Positions 7,780 to 14,235 of a DNA stretch of 14,235 nt are shown in pieces (the stretch's first letter is position 1; every line of letters begins with the position of its first letter). The translations under genes were made by a program, and so were the position numbers. The notes beneath the pieces are model-generated. The model did no database searches. It was not told the DNA's origin and worked only from the letters and a program-made list of their open reading frames with translations. This DNA is from Dinochytrium kinnereticum (Eukaryota; Chytridiomycota; Chytridiomycetes; Chytridiales; Chytridiaceae): the NCBI GenBank assembly GCA_027604005.1, contig JADGJT010000506.1, positions 1 through 14,235 of the forward strand, read 5' to 3'.

Positions 7780-8124
7780 TGATACTCGTGAAATATACCC
7801 TGCAGTTGATTGTGTGAACGGTTTCTATTCCATTTTGCCTTTTCTTATTTGTCTTTTCTTATTCAGTTCTGATTTTCTCGTGATATCTTTCATGCATTCT
7901 GTAATAATAACAAGCAAGTACTGAAATCATATCGTCAAGTTGTTTTTCTGGCTTATTGCATGTTTTCTAGATGTATTTTTTTTTCTCTTTGTCATTGTGT
8001 CTGCTGCCGGACTTCAGTCCAATACAAGCCAATATTTCATGGCCAATTTGATGATCATATAAGAGATGTAAATGCCAGAAGAATTTTTAAAAATGAAATG
8101 TGTGGTAAGGAACTAAAGTGAATG
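7780..8124. other. Intergenic region between convergent genes
   Basis: A T-rich 3' flank shared by the USP-like gene (plus) and the membrane-protein gene (minus). No canonical AATAAA was found on either strand in the expected place. The plus-strand open frame at 7673-7924 overlaps the end of the USP-like gene in another frame and is not supported. Confidence 0.55.
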
Positions 8125-9440
8125 CTATTGTAGAGGAAGGCCGTCCTCGTCATTTCCAACAGCCTCCTCAAATGACGGAGGATCTGAAGTGTACAAGGAC
8201 GCAAAAGACTGCAAAGGATTATTTGAAGGGGCTTGCACCTGAACCATGACAACGCCTGCGCCGACCGGGTGATGGCGTGAATGTAGTGACGGTGACCGAA
8301 GCGAAGGGATGGTAATGTGAATGGATGAAAGTGAGAGACGCAGACGCGTGGGCGGTGGATCCGCGAGGTTCATGACTGCAGGGGGCAGGAGCATGTTCTC
8401 GTCTGAAAACGGGTCATCATCCTCTTCCATAAGATGCATTCCCTGATCATGTGCAATCTCCCACATCCCAGGCCCGTCTTCATCATCATCATCATCATCT
8501 GATCCCGAAGTCTCCGCGTAGGAGAAGGGTGGCGGAGATGAAGTTCCGCTGGGGACCCAGTGCTGATTCCAGCTGTCCAGTGAAGCCACAGAGCGAGCCA
8601 TGGATGGCATCTCACTTCCAAAACTTGCACGAGATCCGGTGGATAAACGGCCCGACAAGACTCCCATCCTCTGAAGACGGTGAGGTGCATGGCTTCGAAG
8701 GAATTCTGTGCTGGTTGTACGCTCGCCGCCAAGGATGGTGCCGACCTCTGCATGATTGCCTTCCAGATCGTCATCTGCCGTGAGTTGGATCATGTCCTGC
8801 AAAATAGGTTGAGATGGGCTTTCTTGCTGTCCCGCATTCAAGGGGACGTTGGTGACGGTGATCTTTCCGCGAGGACGGAGGCGATTGATCATCTGTGCAA
8901 GCCAAGGATAATCCTCGGCAATTCGAGGCAGGAGGCGGAACACCGTGAGCAGCATGGTGATAAATAAAACCGGTATCAACAGAAGAAGAATGTAAAGAAC
9001 TGGAAGGCCATTTCCCATAGTTGCAGCAGACTTGGGGTTGTTTGGTGGAGGGCCATGGATGACGATGGCTCCATCAGTAGGCAGAAACGGAGGACGGGTA
9101 ACGGGATCCTGCGAGAAAGACGTGATGAAAGCATTCTGTTAGACCAATGAAGTGCAAAATCCCTACAGAGGATACTCACTGTCGGAGAGGGGAGTGTGAA
9201 TGCAGATGCCGTGGAGTATGAACTGATGGAGGTTGACTCCTCCGAAATTGAAGATGAATCTGGAACAAAAGCAGACGGCAAGAACGACGAGGATGGGGAC
9301 GCAGATGGTTGTTCAGAAGATAAGACGACGGACGATGCTCCGATGACAGCGACGGTGGTCGGTGGAGGCTGCTGCTCGACGGCGGGGGATGGGCCTCCCA
9401 TCGCTGCAAATGTGCAAAGGGTGCAAAGGGCAAAGAACAA
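8125..9440 (-). CDS. Type I single-pass membrane protein with acidic cytoplasmic tail, two exons
   Basis: The model gives 414 residues. Exon 1 (9440-9180, 87 codons) starts MFFALCTLCTFAAMGG, a short signal peptide, followed by a Ser/Thr/Pro-rich, probably O-glycosylated ectodomain. Intron 9179-9109 (71 nt) has donor GTGAGTATC and acceptor TTTCTCGCAG, phase 0. Exon 2 (9108-8125) continues the ectodomain to about residue 120, then has one strong transmembrane segment (about 122-146, VLYILLLLIPVLFITMLLTV) followed by basic residues. The cytoplasmic tail of about 265 residues has an acidic run (DDDDDDED near 291-298), an EEDDDPF cluster and, near the C-terminus, PPSFEEA (397-403). This last motif resembles PPxY-type ligase-binding sites but has Phe instead of Tyr. 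The family is not recognised; a sensor or wall-linked surface protein is a guess. Confidence 0.8.
8481..8500 (+). repeat. (ATC)n microsatellite coding for poly-Asp
   Basis: A run of TCATCATCA repeats encodes the aspartate run of the membrane protein on the minus strand. It is a likely site of length variation. Confidence 0.6.
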
Positions 9441-9801
9441 CGGATCTCGTCCAGCTCAAGGGCAAGGTGAGGGCAAGGGGGTGTGGTGTGGATATGAACA
9501 GGGTAGCCGTGGTTTCTACTTCATTATTTAATCTCAGCCCGCAATGTTCCAGCGGTATATCCTTTGCTTTGCGCTCAAGGGAAGCGGCCACCGGTGGCTC
9601 TTGCCTGTGGTCAGGCACAGAATTGGTAGAAAGGAAGCTTAGCCAAGGTAGAAACGAGAGAAACCGAGCAGTGTTGGATGCAACTGCCATTGCTGCCGTC
9701 ATCTGCGCCTATGACATGTCCTTGCCATGCTGTGGCAGAGACCTCAACTGCCTGATCCAGCATAAGAATCCCAATGTTAAATATAAATACCATCCTATTG
9801 A

Positions 9802-9972
9802 AATCAAGTGCCTTCAGCTCATGTGCCCCTTTGCTCCAAAGAAAAGCTGACTGTCTCAATCCTCATTGAAGCTTCAGAGGTGCTTAACATGCTGGAAAAC
9901 TTCGACACACCAAAGCAGTATGATGGAAAACGCTTCGAAGAACGCGTGTACACTGGTTTTACCCTTAAATGA
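9802..9972 (+). pseudogene. Possible coding remnant without start codon
   Basis: A 56-codon open frame ends at a TGA (9970-9972) and has protein-like composition (SILIEASEVLNMLENFD, then RFEERVYTGFTLK). The preceding sequence in another frame (9660-9850) is also open. The two cannot be joined by an obvious intron. It may be a decayed gene or a single missed exon. The family is not recognised. Confidence 0.25.
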
Positions 9973-10035
9973 AAAGGCAGAACCGCATTGCTCCATGAAT
10001 TAGACGAAGCAATTACCCTCTTCACAGATACTATT

Positions 10036-10079
10036 AAAAAAAAAAGAAAAAGAAAAAGAAAAGAAGAAAATTAAAAGTG
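10036..10079 (+). repeat. A/G-rich simple repeat
   Basis: A10 is followed by several GAAAAA units and then AAGAAGAAAA sequence. This is a low-complexity purine tract with no coding signal. Confidence 0.6.
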
Positions 10080-10673
10080 AAGAAAACCCAAAAACAGAAA
10101 CAAAAACAAAAGATATAGCGCTATTATGGCTCGACCACTGGTAATATTGTGAGAGTATATTTCTCGTTATGAGGATGTTTCTTTGATAATCATGGCTGTT
10201 ACTTTTTGGCTTCTGGATGCCGAAGTAAACAACAAAAATGACTAAAAGTGGTATTCTGAGTATGATGGCCATCACATCCAGCAAAGAAAACATGATTTTA
10301 ACTTAGATAAAATGAACTGAAAGCTTTTAGGAAAAAACTCCCGCATTTTTTTGGTATATTGGTGGTAGGTTCCATTTTCTAAGGTGTCCTAGTACACAAC
10401 GTCTCAACCAGTTGGCAAGAGAAATGAGTCCGTCAAAACATGAGCAATTTCAGTGATTATTAGCTCATTTATTCGCCTTCAGAAATAAAAGCAAAGTGTA
10501 AGCTATGAGCCGGATTCGTGTATATTGGGTGGAGCAATAAGAACGGGAAGTTTTACAGCATGGGCACTGGTGGTCATTACGCCATCAATACTCTAAGATT
10601 CTAATCAATAAATAAGTTTATAGATAGATAACAACATAAAGTACGTTCGGAGGATGATTCATCAGAATTATCA

Positions 10674-10685
10674 TGCGCATGCGCA
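10674..10685. repeat. Perfect palindrome TGCGCATGCGCA
   Basis: A 12-bp self-complementary, alternating purine-pyrimidine sequence in otherwise AT-rich DNA. It is identical to the palindromic consensus of the animal factor NRF1, which is not expected in fungi, so it may be chance or a site for another dimeric factor. Confidence 0.45.
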
Positions 10686-11054
10686 ATAAATAGAACGTAG
10701 CATGCATAATCCTTAATAAGATTCTGAGAATGTGTTTTGTGTTGTGAAGTGGTTTTGGGCATAAAGTCAGTGCGCTTTACAGAAATGATGTATGTATAAT
10801 CTCTTAATGGATTGGCGTTATAATATTGTAAAATATCACAGAGATGACTTAAAAAATCACTAAGAACTCATTACGTGTAGATCATATCGACCAATCTCAA
10901 ACTTTCATGCATGATTCAGAAAATCCATAAAACGTTTAGAATTTAGCAAATGAAGTCATTGAAATAAGAACAACCACACATTTTTTATTTAGAAGGTATT
11001 GAAGAACGGTGAGAGATGAAAAAAACCGTTCAGTCTGTGCTGCTACGTCCAGAA

Positions 11055-11755
11055 TCACCCGCCTGTCAGAGCCAGATACAAAGCTGCTGTCCACTTTCTA
11101 TCCCTTATGCTGTTCAGTATGCCCCTCCAACGATGCAATTCCCTCATGCTGCCCAATATGCTTCCTAACAAGTGCATATTCCAGTGCAGAGGTCCAGGCG
11201 TGTTGAAAGGATGACGGAGGAAATCAGTGGGGAAGTGAAGAGGCGGGGCAAGTCGTGATAGGAGGGAGTGCGGAATGATAAGACAACCCTCCTGCTGCTG
11301 AACCCATGCCACAAAGGCCTCAATTATCGCTACTGTGAATAAGATCGCGGAGGGCGGAGATATGACCCCAGGAGTAGGGACGGAAGCGAAGCCAAAGGAA
11401 AGCATACCAAAGAGACCGTCGATCCGGCTGGAGATGGGAGGGCCGTAGAACACTGCTCCTGCCGCCACCTTTGCACTTCCAGGAAATGGAGGCGCATGGA
11501 TGGCTGCAGGAGTAGCGGTGGCGGCGAACAACAGAGAGAAAACGAAAAACAAAGAACAATACAAAAAACAAGCTCACTAAACCCTGACAGACTTGCACGG
11601 CACTCCTGCCGCCACCACGGCACTTCCAGGCAATGGAGGAGCATGGATGGCTGCCGGGAGTAGCGGTGGCCGCGACCAACGGAAAGAAAACAAAAAAATA
11701 AAAAAAACTTATCTAGGAAGAGGCCGTTGTCAGCGAAACAACCCGCCGAGGCCAT
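11055..11755 (-). CDS. Hypothetical three-exon gene with duplicated exon starts
   Basis: The model gives 187 residues. Exon 1 (11755-11709) encodes MASAGCFADNGLFLD plus 2 nt. Intron 1 is 11708-11651 (58 nt). Exon 2 (11650-11583) encodes 22 residues. Intron 2 is 11582-11504 (79 nt). Exon 3 (11503-11055) encodes 148 residues. Phases 2 and 1 fit throughout. Both donors are atypical (GTTTTT, GTTTAG), while the acceptors are good (CCGGCAG, CCTGCAG). The ends of both introns and the following exon starts are duplicated sequence 147 nt apart. Exon 3 reads smoothly (IHAPPFPGSAKVAAGAVF, later VAIIEAFVAWVQQQEG). A further GTATGC...TTCACAG intron of a multiple of 3 nt may lie inside exon 3 (about 11407-11331), so both forms would stay open. 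The function is unknown. Confidence 0.4.
11456..11690. repeat. Tandem duplication, period 147 bp
   Basis: Two copies of about 80-90 nt (about 11456-11545 and 11603-11690) share CCTGCCGCCACC, GCACTTCCAGG, AATGGAGG and GCATGGATGGCTGC blocks. They differ by about a dozen substitutions and one 1-nt indel (GCAGG versus GCCGGG). An A-rich stretch with AAAGAAAACAAAAA follows each copy. Confidence 0.75.
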
Positions 11756-12501
11756 GGTGGATTTCTTGAGGGCAGTTCATTTCATTTCACTTTGATTTGC
11801 TGATCAGAGAACAGCAAATTCGTGCACGGATTTTTGTTCTCTGTACAACCACTTTTGGTGAACCTGGGTGCCATCATCGATGCATACCGACGGTCAGAGA
11901 GCAGACCCGAAAGAAAGGGCAGGAAATGATGGACTTCAGACAGCACTTCAAGCCTCTTTCATCTATCAGAGCTACCACACCCCGAACGCGAACAGCAATG
12001 CCTCATAACCCAACCACTCCTTCAGACGGTCAGAGTTATTAAGTGCATCATTTTAAGCATGCGTAACAACACTTATGGGTTTGATGTCAATCGCATCGGT
12101 CAAGTCTTTTGTTGTCCAAAATCCTGGTCAGCTGTCGGCTGATATATTCGCTGGGAAGGATTCTTTTTTTTTTTTTTTTCTTCCTTTTTTTTTCTTGGTT
12201 GATAGCCCAAAACTTCCAGAGCCATTTTTTATTATTGCAATTGCAGATTCGTTGTTGGTGTGCAATGAATAATGGTTGACACAGTTCCTTTGTTTACTTA
12301 TCTTTGAAGTTGTCAGCTTTGACGGATTTCCTCTTCCTGTAACAGCACATTGATGTTGCAGTCTGATCATAAAGAAAATCTGTCAACCACAGCTGTAGAC
12401 TAGAACTCTTTTTCTTTCTTTCTCAACCTTATGTCTCCATGCTTTCTTGCTGTAACTGTTTTCATCCTATGAATTCTGCTCATCTTTACTTTAAATTGAA
12501 G
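11756..12501. other. Intergenic region with pyrimidine tracts
   Basis: The left end is the 5' flank of the minus-strand gene at 11755. A short open plus-strand frame at about 11815-11936 reads FVHGFLFSVQPLLVNLGA but has no ATG and no clear splice sites. A T-rich tract (T16, C, then T9 with a few C) lies at 12163-12193. No RNA gene or confident CDS is seen. Confidence 0.5.
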
Positions 12502-12908
12502 GAGCGGAATTCAAGGATGCTTGCTAAGTAAGTATATTTCCGAACGAATATGACATTGAGTTCGGGAGCTCGAAAGAGTTAGGAAAGAGATTCTATTGTG
12601 GTCCACAGATTTCGGTATGATGCCGATAGGTCCAGCCCATCGACGCCGGAATTTTGGATCCTACCATTCGATTGGGATTAAGAATGCTGTGATTGCTTGG
12701 GGCGTTGGATCCGGCAACAACAAATTGAGGCTATTGAGGTGAGCAGCGTTTGCGGGTTTGGCTTTCACGGCGGGAATTAGAATAGAGGGGCTTAGGCCTC
12801 CTTTCCTTGCGCCTCTTTTAAAAGTATCTTTTTAGCTTGCATGGCCGCAATCGCAGTGTCCTGAGCACTCACTATGCTGATTCTTCACATCCCCTTAGCC
12901 TTTTTTAA
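12502..12908 (+). CDS. Possible multi-exon coding fragment
   Basis: Consensus-like splice sites frame short open exons: donor GTAAGT at 12528, acceptor GTCCACAG ending at 12608, donor GTGAGC at 12739 and acceptor CTTTTTAG ending at 12835. Reading exon 12609-12738 from the codon at 12611 gives FGMMPIGPAHRRRNFGSYHS and then IGIKNAVIAWGVGSGNN. It joins in phase 2 to 12836-12908, ending HYADSSHPLSLF and a TAA stop. The upstream piece (12502-12527) has no ATG in that frame. A second frame through the same exon is also open for about 24 codons (RYDADRSSPSTPEFW) and could join MSPCFLA starting at 12430. No family is recognised. It may be a small gene, a remnant or a long non-coding transcript. Confidence 0.28.
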
Positions 12909-12953
12909 CCAATAACACTGAAAACATCAATGATGATGTATTTTTATCATGTA

Positions 12954-13016
12954 CATCAAGTTTCTCTATTTCTTGGTAGTCACATTATTAAAAACATCAA
13001 GCTTCTCCATTTTAAA
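12954..13016 (+). repeat. Short imperfect direct repeat
   Basis: ACATCAAGTTTCTCTATTT (from about 12954) recurs as ACATCAAGCTTCTCCATTT (from about 12997) with two substitutions and about 43 nt between starts. Confidence 0.5.
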
Positions 13017-13069
13017 ACGAGGTTTTCAATTCAAGGTGTTAATTGGTCGATTTGGACGTTGAAAGAAAG

Positions 13070-13096
13070 AGAATGAGGGATTTCTTCCCTCATTCT
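13070..13096. repeat. Perfect 11-bp hairpin
   Basis: AGAATGAGGGA (13070-13080) pairs perfectly with TCCCTCATTCT (13086-13096) around a 5-nt loop. It lies about 280 nt downstream of the stop of the minus-strand repeat-protein gene. It could be a 3'-end RNA structure or a remnant of a small inverted-repeat element. Confidence 0.6.
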
Positions 13097-13375
13097 TCAA
13101 TAACCAGGTGTCCAAGACTTGAATCTTTGTTGAAGCCGTTGTGGAAAACACCCTCGATTTGCGTTATTATTTAGCAATCATAATAAAATAACGGACTTTA
13201 TAAATAATAATACATTTATAAATATTCAAATAATAAGCAAGTATTTAAAAACTTAAATGACACCCAGTTCCTGAAACTAAAAGAATCATAACCCAACATC
13301 CAAAAGGGAGGCAGCACCATTGATTTCTTTTGATTGACGTCCTCGGTGCGATGCCTCCTCAAAAAAATCAGAGTT

Positions 13376-14235
13376 TTAGCGTTTTCCCTTGCGTTTGGGT
13401 GGAGACTTCTTCGCCGGAACGTTTCGCTTTGGCTGCTGTCGAACAGCTTTCATTCTCGCCCCACCACCGCGCTTCGGTCCACGGCTAGCCCCTCGTTGAA
13501 TGCTGCTCTTCTTTCCGTTCCTTGCACCCCCAGATTTCATTTTTCCAGCGGCTCGACCTTTGGGTCGCCCAGATCCATTCCTCTTCATTGACCTCTTTGC
13601 AGTTTTCGCTTTTACACCACGGCGGGCGGTGGTATTTCCTTTCGCTTTTGCTCCGCGTTTAGCACCTTTACCCATGCCCGCCTTGCCTTTGGCTCCTTTA
13701 CGCATTCCACTATTGCCCTTCTTGGCACCTCGACCTTTGCTTTTGCTGGCCCGTTTGGCACCTCGCTTCATGCCTGCCTTTCCTTTCGCGCTTCGTTTCC
13801 CGCCTCGTTTCATTCCTTTAGTCCCCTTCTTTGCACCTCGTCGCACAGGACTTTTGCCTTTGCCGGCACGTTTGGCACCTCGCTTCATTCCTTTAGTGCC
13901 CTTCTTTGCACCTCGTCGCATAGGGGCTTTGCTTTTGCCGGCACGTTTGGCACCTCGCTTCATTCCTTTAGTGCCCTTCTTTGCACCTCGTCGCATAGGG
14001 GCTTTGCTTTTGCCGGCACGTTTGGCACCTCGCTTCATTCCTTTAGTGCCCTTCTTTGCACCTCGTCGCATAGGGGCTTTGCTTTTGCCGGCACGTTTGG
14101 CACCTCGCTTCATTCCTTTAGTGCCCTTCTTTGCACCTCGTCGCATAGGGGCTTTGCTTTTGCCGGCACGTTTGGCACCTCGCTTCATTCCTTTAGTGCC
14201 CTTCTTTGCACCTCGTCGCATAGGGGCTTTGCTTT
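13376..14235 (-). CDS. Lys/Arg-rich tandem-repeat protein (5' end beyond the window)
   Basis: The frame is open from the right edge (KSKAP precedes the first in-window ATG at 14221), so the N-terminus is missing. The visible part has about 286 residues and is made almost only of Lys, Arg, Gly, Ala, Ser and Met. The N-terminal half is 25-residue units, RRGAKKGTKGM plus KRGAKRAGKSKAPM, each formed of two related half-units. At least four units are nearly identical. Towards the C-terminus they degenerate (KRGGKRSAKGKAG, KRGAKRASKSKG), ending in a non-repeated basic tail (QPKRNVPAKKSPPKRKGKR). There is no signal peptide or hydrophobic segment. The composition resembles protamine-like or linker-histone-tail proteins, so DNA or RNA compaction in the nucleus is a reasonable inference. 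No globular domain is visible here. Confidence 0.75.
   Translation of the reverse strand, partial: SKAPMRRGAKKGTKGMKRGAKRAGKSKAPMRRGAKKGTKGMKRGAKRAGKSKAPMRRGAKKGTKGMKRGAKRAGKSKAPMRRGAKKGTKGMKRGAKRAGKSKAPMRRGAKKGTKGMKRGAKRAGKGKSPVRRGAKKGTKGMKRGGKRSAKGKAGMKRGAKRASKSKGRGAKKGNSGMRKGAKGKAGMGKGAKRGAKAKGNTTARRGVKAKTAKRSMKRNGSGRPKGRAAGKMKSGGARNGKKSSIQRGASRGPKRGGGARMKAVRQQPKRNVPAKKSPPKRKGKR
13834..14235 (-). repeat. 75-bp coding tandem repeat array
   Basis: The unit starts (CACCTCGTCGCA on the plus strand) at 13834, 13909, 13984, 14059, 14134 and 14209, exactly 75 nt apart. Copies from 13909 on are nearly identical at the DNA level. The first copy is slightly diverged, and older degenerate copies lie at about 13745-13833. 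The array runs off the right edge. Confidence 0.92.

Larger units (their letters stand above)
9441..11054. other. Large, mostly non-coding AT-rich region
   Basis: The left end is the promoter side of the 8125-9440 gene; an AT-rich ATTAAATAATG-like stretch on the minus strand sits about 85-95 nt upstream of its ATG. From 9802 to 9972 the plus strand holds an open frame without an early ATG (see separate entry). From 10034 to 10079 there is an A/G-rich stretch with repeated AAAAAG units. From about 10100 to 11000 the DNA is AT-rich with many stops in all frames, and no RNA gene was recognised. A 12-bp palindrome is present at 10674-10685. Confidence 0.5.
12909..13375. other. AT-rich 3' flank of the repeat-protein gene
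   Basis: No coding exon is seen. The region holds a short direct repeat at 12955-13015, a perfect hairpin at 13070-13096 and a very AT-rich stretch (13160-13260) that probably includes the 3' UTR and polyadenylation region of the minus-strand gene at 13376. Confidence 0.55.

Noticed and set aside
9362..9850. 162-codon plus-strand open frame
   Set aside because: Its first part is antisense to the signal peptide exon of the membrane protein; only the distal part was kept as a possible remnant.
13334..13591. Plus-strand open frame opposite the basic repeat protein
   Set aside because: It is an antisense shadow of the Lys/Arg-rich coding sequence.
13834..14235. CRISPR-like array
   Set aside because: The 75-bp units are contiguous with no spacers and stay in one reading frame, so this is a coding tandem repeat.

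Overview
The window looks like nuclear DNA of a microbial eukaryote, most likely a fungus. Genes are interrupted by short GT-AG introns (about 58-97 nt) with typical GTAAGT, GTGAGT or GTGAGC donors in several places. Between genes lie long T- or G-rich tracts, and there are no operons or bacterial ribosome-binding sites. The secreted proteins have Cys-rich modules, Pro/Thr stalks and GPI-type C-termini, which fits a fungal cell wall. An early-diverging (for example zoosporic) fungus is my inference only; no marker gene fixes the taxon.

Layout: 1-1300 is low-complexity G/T-rich DNA with a strong G-quadruplex motif, a 23-T run and a 46-bp-period direct repeat. About 1359-2461 (+) is a multi-exon gene for an unrecognised basic protein with an Arg/Ser/Pro-rich N-terminal part. 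3337-4173 (-) and 5699-6544 (-) are paralogous secreted proteins with two six-cysteine modules, a Pro/Thr stalk and a GPI-like tail. Between them, 4714-5374 (-) holds a weak two-exon gene candidate. 6927-7779 (+) is a three-exon universal-stress-protein-like (HUP fold) gene, divergent from the second paralogue. 8125-9440 (-) is a two-exon single-pass membrane protein with an acidic cytoplasmic tail. 9441-11054 is AT-rich and mostly non-coding, with one possible coding remnant. 11055-11755 (-) is a candidate gene whose second and third exons start with duplicated sequence. 12502-12908 (+) contains poorly resolved candidate exons. 13376 to the right edge (-) is a partial gene for an extremely Lys/Arg-rich protein made of 25-residue (75-bp) tandem repeats.

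There is no evidence of a shared pathway. The most coherent cell-surface theme is the two GPI-type Cys-module proteins plus the type I membrane protein. The two strongly basic proteins (about 1.4-2.5 kb and 13.4-14.2 kb) are likely to bind nucleic acid. All splice models were built by eye from reading frame, intron phase and GT-AG sites, and several junctions remain ambiguous.
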